Of a stretch of DNA of 64,000 nucleotides, positions 46,101 through 55,395 are shown piece after piece. Position 1 is the first letter of the stretch; every line of letters starts with the position of its first letter. The translations under genes and the position numbers were made by a program. A model generated the notes under the pieces. That model saw nothing but the letters and a program-made list of their open reading frames with translations, did not search any database and had not been told where the DNA came from. Source of the DNA: Paracraurococcus ruber (GTDB lineage: Bacteria; Pseudomonadota; Alphaproteobacteria; Acetobacterales; Acetobacteraceae); contig NZ_SMOA01000004.1 in NCBI RefSeq assembly GCF_004353985.1, positions 1 to 64,000 of the forward strand, written 5' to 3'.

Positions 46101-48260
46101 CGTGGTGCGGGAGGCACGGCCGCCCGGCTCGTCGATCGACACGGCGACCTCCGCCCGCAGCGGCCGCGTGGTGTCGGGGGCCCGTGGCAGGGCGAGCGTG
46201 AGGCTGCCGCGGCCCTGGTCGTCCAGCGCCTCGATCTCGAAGGGCAGCAGGTCAGGGGCGAATTGCTCGTCCTCCAGCCCGAACAGGAACTCCTTGTGCT
46301 GCGGAAACGGGGAGCGATCGGCCAGCAGGCGGAGTTCGGCATCGCCCGTGAGACCCGCCGCGGACGCGCCATAGAGGAACCGGGCGGTGACGGGGACCAC
46401 CAGGGGCTGGCCCGGCACCAGCGGGCCGGGGGCAGGGCCGGCGGTCACCTCCAGCCGCTCGGGCACGAAGGCGTCCACCCGGAACTCGGCGCGGCCGATC
46501 GGCGGGGCATCGGGGTCGGCCAGCACCTCCAGCGTCCAGACGCCGGCGGGCGCGCCGGCCGGCAGCGGGATGGGCCAGAGGAAGGCGGCGCCGCGCTCCC
46601 GCGCCGGCACGCTCTCGGCCAGGACGCTGCCATTCGGCCGCCGCACCCGCAGCCGCGCCGGGATGTCGAGCGGCGCGCCGCCGCCGTCGCGCAGCAGCAC
46701 CGCGGCCTGCACGGTCTCGCCCGGGCGGTAGATGCCGCGGTCGAGCCAGGCGAAGGCATCCATCGGCCCGGGATGCGGCAGCCCGGCGGCGCCGCGGTCG
46801 GAGAGGTCGAAGGAAGCGGAGTCGAGGTCGAGCGAGACGAGGTCGTCGCCGAGCACGGCGTGCAGGGCGCGCGGCGCCATGGGCCCCTGGCCACGCAGCA
46901 GGGGGGCGGCAAAGCGGACCACGCCATCGGCGCCGGACATGGCCTCGCCCAGGATGTCGTTGCCGCTGGCCAGCAGCCGCACCTGCACCCCCGCCAGCGG
47001 CCGGCCGGCGCCCAGCGCGCGCGCCTGCACCGCCAGGCCCTGCGGGCCACGCCAGGCGGTGAGCGCGAGGTCGGTGACGATCACCGGCAAGGCCACCGGC
47101 GTGCCGCGACGGCCATCGGCCGGCGCCGCGACCAGGGCGTAGAGGCCGGGGCCGGCGGTCCGCAGCGCCTCCGGCAAGGGCAGCACATGCCGCTGGGTCC
47201 GGTTGGCCTCGAAGCGCGGCAATTCGGCGCGGCCTTCCCAGACCGTGCGGCCCCAGCTGTCCGGCAGGGTCTCCGCCTCCCAGCCCTGGATGCCCTCGCC
47301 GGGCGTCCAGGCCTGGCGGCTGAAGGGGACCAGGTTGCGCTCCGTCACCCGCACCACCTTCAGCGACAGGGCGGAAAGGTTCACGGTGGCCAGGCCCACC
47401 TGCTGCGCCTGGCCACGCGGCAGGATGAAGCGGCTGGCATCGAAAACGAGGCGCGGCGCACGGTCGGGCATGGCGACGCGCAGCGACGCCTCCCGGTTCA
47501 GCCGCAGCCCATCCTCCCCCGGCAGGCCGGCCCGCAGCAGGATGCGGGTGGACTGGCCATGCGGCAGGCCGGCCAGGCAAAGCTGGTCGCCCTCCCGCAG
47601 CACGGCGAGGCCAGGCACGGGCGGGTCGGTCCGCACCCAGTCGCCGGGCTGCCAGTCCGTCCGGCGGGCCGGCGGCACGGTGAAGGACAGGCAGGCGCGG
47701 GCCGGCTCCGCCTCGGGCTCGGTATTGATGCCGGCGACCAGCAGGCCGGCGGCGCGGCGGGCCTCGGCCAGCATCTGGCGGTAGCGGGGGTTCTCCGGCG
47801 CCCGCTCCACCGCGGCCTGCAGGGCCTTCAGCTGCTGCGCCGGGCGGTCGAGCCGCTGCAAGGCCTCGGCCATGAGAAGGAGCGAGGGGATCTCCGGTGC
47901 GCCGGCCGGGACCATCTGGAAATTCGTCCAGGCGGCCTGCAGGGCGCGGGCCGGCTCCGGCGGGGTCCGTTGCAGCTGGGCGCGGGCCAGGGCGAGCCAA
48001 TGCTCGGGTCGCGGCTCGCCGCCGCCCACCCGCTCCTCCCAGGCCTGGGCGGCGGCGGCCCAGTTCTGCTGCCGCTCGGCCTGCGCGGCGCGGGTCTCGG
48101 CCGCCTGGCGCTGCTGCGGCGTGGCGCCGGCGGGGAAGCGGCGGCCGAGGTCCCGCTGATAGGCCGCGGCGTCGCCCGCGAGACCCGGCAGGTCGAAATC
48201 CTGTGCGCGGGCCTGGGGCAGGCTGGCGAGCAGGGCCAGCAGGAGGAGGATCAGGCGCAT
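43143..48260 (-). CDS. Bacterial alpha-2-macroglobulin, YfhM type
   Basis: This is a 1705-residue exported protein of the alpha-2-macroglobulin family, which traps proteases through an activated thioester. The Sec signal RLILLLLALLASLPQARAQD is followed by a long N-terminal region and many macroglobulin (MG) beta domains, including the bait region. The thioester motif GCLEQ is intact (Cys1267, Gln1270), and the helical thioester domain follows it (SSSQLLAFALMPGFG). The C-terminal receptor-binding-like domain ends NTGRVAVLPAE. It lacks a lipobox, so it is probably soluble or otherwise anchored. It precedes pbpC on the same strand. Confidence 0.95.
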   Translation of the reverse strand: MRLILLLLALLASLPQARAQDFDLPGLAGDAAAYQRDLGRRFPAGATPQQRQAAETRAAQAERQQNWAAAAQAWEERVGGGEPRPEHWLALARAQLQRTPPEPARALQAAWTNFQMVPAGAPEIPSLLLMAEALQRLDRPAQQLKALQAAVERAPENPRYRQMLAEARRAAGLLVAGINTEPEAEPARACLSFTVPPARRTDWQPGDWVRTDPPVPGLAVLREGDQLCLAGLPHGQSTRILLRAGLPGEDGLRLNREASLRVAMPDRAPRLVFDASRFILPRGQAQQVGLATVNLSALSLKVVRVTERNLVPFSRQAWTPGEGIQGWEAETLPDSWGRTVWEGRAELPRFEANRTQRHVLPLPEALRTAGPGLYALVAAPADGRRGTPVALPVIVTDLALTAWRGPQGLAVQARALGAGRPLAGVQVRLLASGNDILGEAMSGADGVVRFAAPLLRGQGPMAPRALHAVLGDDLVSLDLDSASFDLSDRGAAGLPHPGPMDAFAWLDRGIYRPGETVQAAVLLRDGGGAPLDIPARLRVRRPNGSVLAESVPARERGAAFLWPIPLPAGAPAGVWTLEVLADPDAPPIGRAEFRVDAFVPERLEVTAGPAPGPLVPGQPLVVPVTARFLYGASAAGLTGDAELRLLADRSPFPQHKEFLFGLEDEQFAPDLLPFEIEALDDQGRGSLTLALPRAPDTTRPLRAEVAVSIDEPGGRASRTTLSLPVRADHRLIGVRPLFPDLAVDAGAEAGFEVIALDGAASPVAARLRARLVRERPDWRVVIRGAQARYETVWRDEAVDSADLAVAAGTPTRFARTLPFGRYRLEVAEPGGLAITSVRFRAGWAGGETTEVPDKVDVATDRRAYAPGETAKLRITPPFSGPASLAVLTDRLVQVREIEVTEGGTEVEVPVDAAWGPGAYVAITAFRPGEARQGHPGRALGLAWLQLDPASRRIAVEIGTPERVRPARRLAVPLRLADAGAEAMVTLAAVDEGILRLTRFASPDPLGHFLGKRRLGVDIRDDYGRLIPPPEGEAALLRQGGDELSMAAIDIPQRTIALFSGPVAVAPDGTATVVLDIPDFAGELRLMAVAWSGSRIGAASKPLTVRDPVVAEALLPRFLAPGDEARLPVLLHNLDLPAGEVSAMLSAEGAIALAGPERVTATLAPNARALPATALRATGAGQGVLRLAVSGPDGFTAVREARITIRSSRPITTEVAAQEIPPGAERPLSLDPARWVPGTWVARAGFGGPVRYDAAGMLRQLELYPFGCLEQSSSQLLAFALMPGFGEAAEARAARLQRAAEAVLNKQRFDGSFGLWSAGGEPQWWTGAYAAEALLRARTAGAAIPDAALDQALQAIAEQLEDVSPDGAEEFAAQAYRVHVLSLAGRPRLGAARRLLERLDDLPTPLAKAQLGAAFARAGDRARAEPAFAAALAGILGPGARQGWVYDYGSAARDAVAVALLLKESGVLAERLPEVIGRLPGAEFTPALANTQELAWAVGAAAVLGRDGRPVRVAVNGREEASAPQLAVALTAPGTARNLGPGPLWSAVSVTGIPAQPAPAGRSGLRIARRFLDLAGQPLNLDQLRQNRVFVLLLEGRAETGQRLRALVQQGLPAGWEIVGRLGEGEVAGMPWLGTLTGAEAMPALDDRFAAALELTPEAPEFRLAVRLRAVTAGRFELPGAQVEDMYRPATYARQNTGRVAVLPAE

Positions 48261-48543
48261 GGGCGGGCAGCCTCGCGGTGGGAAGTCTCGGATGGCCAGC
48301 ATGGCACGGCCGGCGCCGGGCACCGATGACATGCCCGCCCGATGCGACCCTTGCGGGAAGAAGATACCGCGATCATTTGGCATGCAGCTTGCTCCGCCCC
48401 TGGGCCACCGCCACCGGGGAGGCACCGCCCCATTCGTTCTGTGATCGACCGGACGCGTGGGGTAGCCGATAGTCGGCCGTATCAGGATGCTTGACGGCCC
48501 TCACGCAGAGGGCGCGCGACGGGTTTGCCGGGGAACGGAACGG

Positions 48544-49680
48544 ATGATGCCACGCCTCTCGCCGCTTCGGCGGTTCCTCTGTGCCGCGATCCTGGGGCTT
48601 GCGCCGGCCGGGGCAGCGCTTGCGCAGGGAAGCGGCGGCGGCGGGGTGCCGGTGACCACCGACCAGGTGCGCATCGGGCCGGTGCCGGTCGAGATCCTGG
48701 CCAACGGCATCGTCGCCTCGGAATCCGTCGTGACCATCCGGACCCGCGTGGATGGCCAGATCGAGCGCGTGCTGGTCAATGAAGGGCAGATGGTGCGGCG
48801 CGGCCAGCCGCTGTTCATCCTCGACAGCCGGCAGAACCAGGCATTGCTGGCGCAGCAGGAGGCGCAGCTGGCGCGGGATCGGGCACAGGCCGCCCGGGCG
48901 CAGTCCGATGCGCAGCGCTACCAGTCGCTGCGAGGGGAAAGCTTCGCATCCCAGCAGCGGTTCGAGCAGGCCCAGGCGGATGCGCTGGCCGCGGCGGCCA
49001 CGGTGCGGGCGACCGAGGCGCTCATCACCCAGACCCGGCTGAATGTCGAATTTGCGACGATAACTGCGGAAATGGATGGCCAGCTTGGCGCCATCCCGTT
49101 GCGGGCCGGCAATTTCGTCCGGCAGGCGGAAAACACGGCCATCACCACCCTGACCCAGGTGGACCCGGTTCTCGTACAGTTCGCGGTCCCGGAACGTTGG
49201 TTGCCCACCATCCGTGCCGCGCTGCGCGGGGATCCGCCGGTGGTGCGCGCCCATGCCGAATCCGACCCTGGCCCCTGGGTGGAGGGGCAGCTTGTCTTCG
49301 TCGACAGCGCGGTCGACACGACGACCGGCACCATCCTGCTGAAGGCGCGCTTCCAGAACAGCGACGGCAAGCTCTGGCCCGGCCAGTATGTGCAGGTGAT
49401 GATGTCGCCGCGGGTGGACCCGAATGCCATTACGGTGGCCTCGGCCGCGGTGCAGACCGGCCAGCAGGGCCGCTTCGTCTTCGTCCTGACGCAGGACGGC
49501 ACGGCGCGGCGCCGGCCGGTGGAATTCCTGCGCACCGCGGGGGACCGCGCCGTGGTGCGCGGCGAGCTGGCGGCGGGCGAGAAGGTGATCGTGGATGGCG
49601 CGCAGCGGGTGACCGACGGCAGCCGGGCGGTGGAGCGGAATGTCGCGCCCACGCCACAGCGTGTCTCGGCCCTGCAATAG
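48544..49680 (+). CDS. RND efflux periplasmic adaptor (membrane fusion protein)
   Basis: This is a 378-residue adaptor linking an inner-membrane RND pump with an outer-membrane channel. After a signal sequence (PLRRFLCAAILGLAPAGAALA) come the lipoyl half-motifs VVTIRTRVDGQIERVLVNEG and EMDGQLGAIPLRAGNFVR, a coiled-coil hairpin (RQNQALLAQQEAQLARDRAQ onward), and the beta-barrel and membrane-proximal domains. It resembles MdtA-type adaptors. The ATG at 48544 (with another at 48547) follows a GGGGAACGGAACGG sequence. The permease begins 22 nt downstream. No outer-membrane channel gene is nearby. Confidence 0.92.
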   Translation: MMPRLSPLRRFLCAAILGLAPAGAALAQGSGGGGVPVTTDQVRIGPVPVEILANGIVASESVVTIRTRVDGQIERVLVNEGQMVRRGQPLFILDSRQNQALLAQQEAQLARDRAQAARAQSDAQRYQSLRGESFASQQRFEQAQADALAAAATVRATEALITQTRLNVEFATITAEMDGQLGAIPLRAGNFVRQAENTAITTLTQVDPVLVQFAVPERWLPTIRAALRGDPPVVRAHAESDPGPWVEGQLVFVDSAVDTTTGTILLKARFQNSDGKLWPGQYVQVMMSPRVDPNAITVASAAVQTGQQGRFVFVLTQDGTARRRPVEFLRTAGDRAVVRGELAAGEKVIVDGAQRVTDGSRAVERNVAPTPQRVSALQ

Positions 49681-49702
49681 CCGACGGACAGGAGCGGGAC
49701 GC

Positions 49703-52700
49703 ATGAACATCTCGGAACTCTGCATCCGTCGGCCGGTGATGACGTCGCTGCTGTCGATCGCGGCGGTGGTCATCGGCATCGTGGCCTATCTGCGCTTGCC
49801 GGTCGCGGCGGTGCCGCGGGTGGACTTCCCGGTCATCACCGTCTTCGCCAATTTCGCCGGCGCGAGCCCCGAGACCATGGCGACCAGCGTGGCCCTGCCG
49901 CTGGAGCGGGAGTTCAGCACCATCGCCGGGCTGGAATCCATGTCCTCCATCAACGGGCAGGACACCACCCAGATCACCCTGCAATTCGTCCTGGGCCGCA
50001 ACATCGACGCCGCGGCGCAGGACGTCCAGGCGGCGATGACCCGCGCCCAGCGGCGCCTGCCGATCGACATGACCATCCCGCCGAGCTACCGCAAGGTGAA
50101 CCCGGCGGATGCCCCGGTGGTGCTGCTGGCGCTGTCGGGCGGGGAGACGCCGCTCTACAAGCTGAACGACATCGCCAGCACGATCATCGGCCCGGCCCTG
50201 TCGCGCGTGCCCGGCGTGGCGCAGGTGCAGGTGTTCGGCGAGCAGCTCTATTCCGTCCGCGTCCGGCTGGACCCGGACCGCATCGCCGCCATGGGGCTGG
50301 CCTTCGACACCGTGCAGCAGAGCCTGGCCCAGGCGAATTCCAACACCCCGGTCGGCCTGCTGAACGGCCAGCGGCAGCAGCTCACGCTCCGCGCCAACGA
50401 CCAGCCGCAGAGCGCCGAGGAATTCGGCCGGCTGGTGGTCGGCGGCCGGGCCCAGGCGCCGATCCGGCTGAACGAGATCGCCGAGGTCGCCGATGGCGTC
50501 CAGAACGAGCGCATTGCCTCCTGGCGGAACGGCCAGCGGGCGCTGGTGCTCGCCGTGCTGCGTCAGCCGGACGCCAACACGGTGGAGGTCGTGGATGGCG
50601 TGAAGGCGTCCCTTCCGGCCCTGGAATCCTCCCTGCCGCCGGGTGCCCGGCTGACCGTGACGCTCGACCGCTCGCTCTCGATCCGCGACGCCGTGCATGA
50701 CGTGCAGGAAAGCCTGCTGATCGCCATCGGGCTGGTGATCCTGGTGTGCTTCCTCTTCCTCCGGCGGATCACCGCCACGCTGATCCCGACCATCGCGGTG
50801 CCGATCAGCCTCTGCGTCGCCTTCGCCCTGATGTATGTGATGGGCTACGGCATCGACAACGTGACCCTGCTGGGCCTCACCATCGCGGTCGGCCTGGTGG
50901 TCGACGATGCCATCGTGGTGCTGGAGGCGATCGTCCGCCACATCGAGGAGGGGATGTCGCCGATCCAGGCGGCGATCCGCGGGTCGCGCGAGATCGGCTT
51001 CACCGTCCTCTCGATCACCCTGTCGCTCATCGCCGTCTTCCTGCCGATCCTGCTGATGGGCGGCGTCGTGGGGCGCGTCTTCAACGCCTTCGCGGCGACC
51101 GTCTCGCTCGCGGTCATCGCCTCCTGCGTCGTCTCCCTGACGCTGACGCCGCTGATGGCCAGCCGGCTGAAGGGGCATTCGCTGCACAAGAAGCCGCCCC
51201 TGTGGGATCGCGCCCTGGAACGCGGCTTCGTCGGCATCGAGCGCGGCTATGCCTGGATGCTCGACCTCGCGCTCCGCTTCCGCATGGTGGTGTGGGGCGC
51301 CTTCATCGCGTCCTGCATCGCCGCCGGCTGGATGGCGGTGCACATCCCGAAGGGCTTCTTCCCGGTCGAGGACACCGGCTTCCTGCTGGTCAACACCGAA
51401 GGCCCGCGCGGGTCATCCATGACTGCGATGGCCGATGTGCAGAACCGCCTGGTCGAGGCGCTGCGGCAGACACCCTATGTGACCAATGTCGTGTCCAACC
51501 TGGGCGCGGTCGGCGGCAGCATCTCGATCAACCAGGGCCGCCTCTTCGTCGAGCTGAAGCCGCGCAGCGAGCGCCCGGCTGTCGAGCACGTGATCCAGGA
51601 CCTGCGGCGGACGGCGAATGCCTTCCCCGGCCTGCGGGTCTTCATGCAGCCGATCCAGAACATCAATTTCGGCGCCCGCCAGACCCGCACCCAGTACCTC
51701 TACACGCTGCAAGGCCTGAAGCTGGAGGAGCTGTACGATTGGGCGCCGCGGCTGGAGGAACGGCTGCAGAAGCTGCCGCAGCTGCAGGACGTGAACACGG
51801 ACCTGCAGCTCGACGCCCCGGTGGTGCAGGTGAACGTGAACCGCGACCGCGCCACCACCCTCGGCGTCACGGTGGACCAGGTGCGGCAGGCGCTGTTCTC
51901 CGCCTTCGGCGCGCGGCAGATCAGCACCATCTACGGCCAGGCCAATGCCTATCCGGTGATCCTGGAGGCCCTGCCCGAGGACCAACGCGACGAGACCGGC
52001 CTCGCCAAGCTCTATCTCCGCTCGGTCACCGGCAAGCTGGTGCCGCTCTCGGCCGTCGCCACGATCGAGCGGCGCTCGGGCCCGCTGAACGTCTCCCACC
52101 AGGGGCAGCTGCCGGCCGTCGTCATCGGCTTCAACACGCCGCCCGGCGTGGCGCTGGGCGATGCGGTGAACGCCATCCGCGCGGTGGAGCGCGACATGGG
52201 CATGCCGCCCACCATCGTCACCGGCTTCTCCGGCGCGGCGCAGGTCTTCCAGCAGGCGCTGGCCGGCCAGGGCGTGCTGGTCATCGCCGCCATCTGCATC
52301 ATGTATGTCGTGCTGGGCGTCCTGTACGAGAGCCTCATCCACCCACTAACGATCCTGTCGGGCCTGCCGGCGGCGGCGCTCGGCGCCTTCCTCACTCTGC
52401 ATTATTTCAGCCTGGACCTATCGGTCATCGCCGTCATCGGCGTGCTGCTGCTGATCGGGTTGGTGAAGAAGAACGCCATCATGATCGTGGACGTCGCGTT
52501 GCAACGACAACGCGCCGGATCGCCCGCCTTCACGGCGGTGCGGGAAGCCTGCCTGCTGCGCTTCCGGCCGATCCTGATGACCACGCTGGCCGCCGGCGCC
52601 GGCGCGGTGCCCATCGCCGCCGGATGGGGCGCGGCGGCCGAGTTACGGCAGCCGCTCGGCCTTGCGGTCGTCGGCGGCCTGGCGGTCAGCCAGGTGCTGA

Positions 52701-52810
52701 CGCTGTTCGTCACGCCGGTGCTCTATCTCGGCTTCGACAGCCTGGCGCGGCGGCTCAGCTTCGGTCGCGGCCGGGTCCCAGAAGCCCCGGCGACGGCGCC
52801 GGCGGAGTGA
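49703..52810 (+). CDS. RND multidrug efflux permease (MdtB/MdtC-like)
   Basis: This is a 1035-residue proton-driven pump of the HAE1 group. Helix 1 follows MNISELCIRRPVMTSLLSIA, the two large periplasmic loops are recognisable, and helix 4 carries the proton-relay acids in GLVVDDAIVVLEAI. Other family blocks are PRVDFPVITVFANFAGASPE and FFPVEDTGFLLVNTEG; the last third holds LLLIGLVKKNAIMIVDVAL. An AGGAG sequence precedes the ATG. Partner specificity resembles the MdtBC type, but there is only one permease gene. A TolC-like channel must come from elsewhere in the genome. Confidence 0.95.
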   Translation: MNISELCIRRPVMTSLLSIAAVVIGIVAYLRLPVAAVPRVDFPVITVFANFAGASPETMATSVALPLEREFSTIAGLESMSSINGQDTTQITLQFVLGRNIDAAAQDVQAAMTRAQRRLPIDMTIPPSYRKVNPADAPVVLLALSGGETPLYKLNDIASTIIGPALSRVPGVAQVQVFGEQLYSVRVRLDPDRIAAMGLAFDTVQQSLAQANSNTPVGLLNGQRQQLTLRANDQPQSAEEFGRLVVGGRAQAPIRLNEIAEVADGVQNERIASWRNGQRALVLAVLRQPDANTVEVVDGVKASLPALESSLPPGARLTVTLDRSLSIRDAVHDVQESLLIAIGLVILVCFLFLRRITATLIPTIAVPISLCVAFALMYVMGYGIDNVTLLGLTIAVGLVVDDAIVVLEAIVRHIEEGMSPIQAAIRGSREIGFTVLSITLSLIAVFLPILLMGGVVGRVFNAFAATVSLAVIASCVVSLTLTPLMASRLKGHSLHKKPPLWDRALERGFVGIERGYAWMLDLALRFRMVVWGAFIASCIAAGWMAVHIPKGFFPVEDTGFLLVNTEGPRGSSMTAMADVQNRLVEALRQTPYVTNVVSNLGAVGGSISINQGRLFVELKPRSERPAVEHVIQDLRRTANAFPGLRVFMQPIQNINFGARQTRTQYLYTLQGLKLEELYDWAPRLEERLQKLPQLQDVNTDLQLDAPVVQVNVNRDRATTLGVTVDQVRQALFSAFGARQISTIYGQANAYPVILEALPEDQRDETGLAKLYLRSVTGKLVPLSAVATIERRSGPLNVSHQGQLPAVVIGFNTPPGVALGDAVNAIRAVERDMGMPPTIVTGFSGAAQVFQQALAGQGVLVIAAICIMYVVLGVLYESLIHPLTILSGLPAAALGAFLTLHYFSLDLSVIAVIGVLLLIGLVKKNAIMIVDVALQRQRAGSPAFTAVREACLLRFRPILMTTLAAGAGAVPIAAGWGAAAELRQPLGLAVVGGLAVSQVLTLFVTPVLYLGFDSLARRLSFGRGRVPEAPATAPAE

Positions 52811-52941
52811 GGATCGGGCCGGTGCGGGCGGCGCCCGCACCGGCAGGGTCATGCCGGTGTCGCCCCGCGCGACGCCGGGCCGGGGCTGGCGCCATTGCGG
52901 CGCCGGCGCGATAAGGGGGGATCAGCCCCGGAATTCCCGGC

Positions 52942-53274
52942 ATGAAGATCCCCACCCTTCCCTTCACCGTCACCGACTGGTCCGGGGTGCCCGCCACGCG
53001 GCATCCCGGCGAGACCGGGGAAGCGGTTTGGCGCATGCTGGAGGTCGGCGACCTGCGCGTCCGCATGGTGGAGTACTCGCCGGGCTACCTCGCCGATCAT
53101 TGGTGCGACCGCGGCCATGTGCTGCTGGTGCTGGAAGGCGAGCTGGAGACGGAGTTGCGGGATGGCCGCCGCTTCACGCTGCGGCCGGGGACCAGCTACC
53201 AGGTTTCCGACTTCGGCGACGCTGCCCACCGGTCCTCGACCCGCACGGGGGCGAAGCTCTTCATCGTGGACTGA
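52942..53274 (+). CDS. DHCW-motif cupin-fold protein
   Basis: This is a 110-residue small cupin. The N-terminal segment IPTLPFTVTDWSGVPATRHP and the motif YLADHWCDRGHVLLVLEGEL identify the DHCW-motif cupin group (here read D-H-W-C). His residues in ADHWC and DRGH and the later AHRSSTRTGAKLFIVD could bind a metal, as in other cupins. The function is unknown. It stands alone with a 131-nt upstream gap after the RND permease, so it may have its own promoter. Confidence 0.85.
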   Translation: MKIPTLPFTVTDWSGVPATRHPGETGEAVWRMLEVGDLRVRMVEYSPGYLADHWCDRGHVLLVLEGELETELRDGRRFTLRPGTSYQVSDFGDAAHRSSTRTGAKLFIVD

Positions 53275-53667
53275 TCCGGACCCGGCTGCCCGGGGCAGGT
53301 GCTCCGGCCAGTGGGTGGACTGCACCGCGCGGGCTCCTGGCACATTCCGCGCAGCGCCGGTTTGCCGGGCATCCAGGACCTGCGGACCGCCGCGATGCGG
53401 CGCCGCGGCCAGGACTGAAATCCGGCCGCTCAAGCGGCTTGATTGCAGCGCGGCGGCACGGTCCGATCCGCCGGTGCCGAGCCCGCTGCGGGCAACCGCG
53501 CACATACGCATTCCAGCGGCAGCCCTTTCCCATCCGAGCCACGACCCGGGCAGCATCGCCAGCCGGCCCCGCTGCGGCCATGTGCTGGACGCTCGCTGAC
53601 TGCGTTCACCCGTCGGCCCACCCAGGGCTGGGGCGGCCCGCCGCCGCGCCGGCCCGGTGGCGGGCCG
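53275..53667. other. Convergent intergenic region, no recognisable gene
   Basis: 393 nt between two convergent genes. A short palindrome GCCGCTCAAGCGGC at about 53426-53439 could act as a weak bidirectional terminator but lacks T runs. No frame looks coding. Confidence 0.4.
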
Positions 53668-55122
53668 CTATTCCGCCGGCAGCCGCTTCGCCGTCGGCAC
53701 GGCCAGGTGGCCGCTGACGGTCGCCCCCGCATCCGGTGCCAGCCGGGCGAAGAAGGGCGCGGATGCCGCCACCACCGCGCCGGCCACCAGGAAGGCCACG
53801 CCGAAATCCGGCACCGCCAGGGCATGCCGGCCGGCCATCAGCGCACTCGCCTCCAGCGTCGTCGTTGCCAGCACGACGCCGAGCGCGGGCGCCAATTGCT
53901 GCGCGGTGCCGGAGAAGCTGGTGGCGGCCGAAAGCCGCGCCTGCGGCACATCGGCGAAAGCGAGCGTGTTCAGCGAGGTGAATTGCAGGCTGCGGAACAG
54001 CCCGCCCAGCGCCAGCAGGCCGAAGATCACCGGCAAGGGCCAGGCCGGCGTGAAGAAGGCGGCGACGGCAACGCCCGCCGCCGACAGCAACGCCGTGCCG
54101 ATCAGCACCGTGCGGAAGCCGAAGCGTCGCAGGATGGGCCGCGCCAGCGGCTTCATCGCCAGCGCGCCGAGCGCCGTGGCGAAGGACACCAGTCCCGCCT
54201 CGGACGCCGATTTCCCGAAGCCCACCTGCAGCAGCATCGGCACCAGGAAGGGCGTGGCGCCGGCGCCGATGCGGAACAGGCTGCCCGCCAGGGTGGACTG
54301 GTTGAAGGTCTCGATCCGCAGCAGCGAGAGATCGAGGGCCGGCCGCTCCGCCACCCGGCAATGCCGCACCGCCGCCCAGCCGAACATGAGGCCGAGGACG
54401 AGCCCGGCCTGCGACATGCCCTCCGGCACCACGCCGCGGCCGATCGTCTCCAGCCCGAACATGAACAGCGCCAGCGCGGTGCCCAGCAGGAACAGGCCGA
54501 GCCGGTCCGGCGGGCCCGGATTGCCGGGCGGCACGGCGGGGATCTTCCAGGCCACCAGCAGCAGGCCGAGCGCGCCGATCGGGACATTGATCAGGAAGAC
54601 GCTGCGCCAGCCGAAGGCATCGGTCAGGAAGCCGCCAAGCGGCGGGCCGCTGATCGGCCCGATCATCGCCGGCATGGTCAGCCAGGCCATGGCGCCCAGC
54701 ATCTCCTCCTTCCGGATCTGCCGCAGCAGCAGCAGGCGGGCAACCGGCACCATCATGGCGCCGCCGACGCCCTGCAGGACGCGGGCGCCGATCAGTTCCG
54801 GCACGCCGGTCGCGCGACCGCACAGGACGGAGGCGGTGGTGAACACGACGATTGCCGCCATGAAGACCCGCTTGGCGCCGAACCGGTCCGCCACCCAGCC
54901 GGAAACCGGGATGAAGACCGTCAGCGCGACGAGGTAGGCGGTGATGGCGGCGCCCAGCCGCGCCGGCTCCACCGCCAGGTCCCGCGCCATGGCCGGCAGG
55001 GCGGTGGTCACCGCGCTGCTGTCCAGGTTCTGCATGAACAAGGCGCTGGCGACGATGGCGGCGACCAGGCGGGGGTCGGCCTTGCGGGGCTGGGCGGGAT
55101 CCGCCCCGCCGATGGTGGTCAT
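53668..55122 (-). CDS. DHA2 family drug:proton antiporter (14-TM MFS)
   Basis: This is a 484-residue inner-membrane exporter of the EmrB/QacA branch. The first helix region LVAAIVASALFMQNLDSSAV includes the conserved D-S-S motif, TAYLVALTVFIPVSGWVADR with FGAKRVF is motif A, and LQGVGGAMMVPVARLLLLRQ with SGPPLGGFLTDAFGWRSVFL (motif C region) follow. Fourteen hydrophobic segments are seen. No adaptor (EmrA-like) gene adjoins it. The start ATG at 55122 gives MTTIGGADPAQPRK. Confidence 0.93.
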   Translation of the reverse strand: MTTIGGADPAQPRKADPRLVAAIVASALFMQNLDSSAVTTALPAMARDLAVEPARLGAAITAYLVALTVFIPVSGWVADRFGAKRVFMAAIVVFTTASVLCGRATGVPELIGARVLQGVGGAMMVPVARLLLLRQIRKEEMLGAMAWLTMPAMIGPISGPPLGGFLTDAFGWRSVFLINVPIGALGLLLVAWKIPAVPPGNPGPPDRLGLFLLGTALALFMFGLETIGRGVVPEGMSQAGLVLGLMFGWAAVRHCRVAERPALDLSLLRIETFNQSTLAGSLFRIGAGATPFLVPMLLQVGFGKSASEAGLVSFATALGALAMKPLARPILRRFGFRTVLIGTALLSAAGVAVAAFFTPAWPLPVIFGLLALGGLFRSLQFTSLNTLAFADVPQARLSAATSFSGTAQQLAPALGVVLATTTLEASALMAGRHALAVPDFGVAFLVAGAVVAASAPFFARLAPDAGATVSGHLAVPTAKRLPAE

Positions 55123-55328
55123 GCGACCAAACTAGTCCCATGGCGGCGCGCCGGGAACGGCCGCGGCGCCGATGCCGCATTGCAAATCGGTCAGCCCGGC
55201 ACCGGTGGCGGGATGGACACCGCCCCTCCAGGAACCACCCAGCCGGGGCCACAGGCGAGGCCCCGGACCCCGGCGAGAGTCCGATTGCCTCGGGCAAGGC
55301 CCCGTCGGTGGCGACCACCTGGGTCGGT

Positions 55329-55382
55329 CCGGGCCACGGCGGTGGCCCGGTGGGGGGGAGCGCGAGGGGGCAGAGCCCCCTC
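55329..55382 (-). terminator. Two tandem hairpins after the MDR oxidoreductase gene
   Basis: A perfect 8-bp stem with a 3-nt loop lies at 55364-55382 and a perfect 9-bp stem with a 4-nt loop at 55329-55350. They begin 13 nt after the stop of the oxidoreductase gene on the minus strand. There is no T run. They probably act together as a terminator or RNA-stabilising structure; the first resembles the G-run stem at 43097-43122. Confidence 0.5.
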
Positions 55383-55395
55383 CGTGCCCCCTGCG

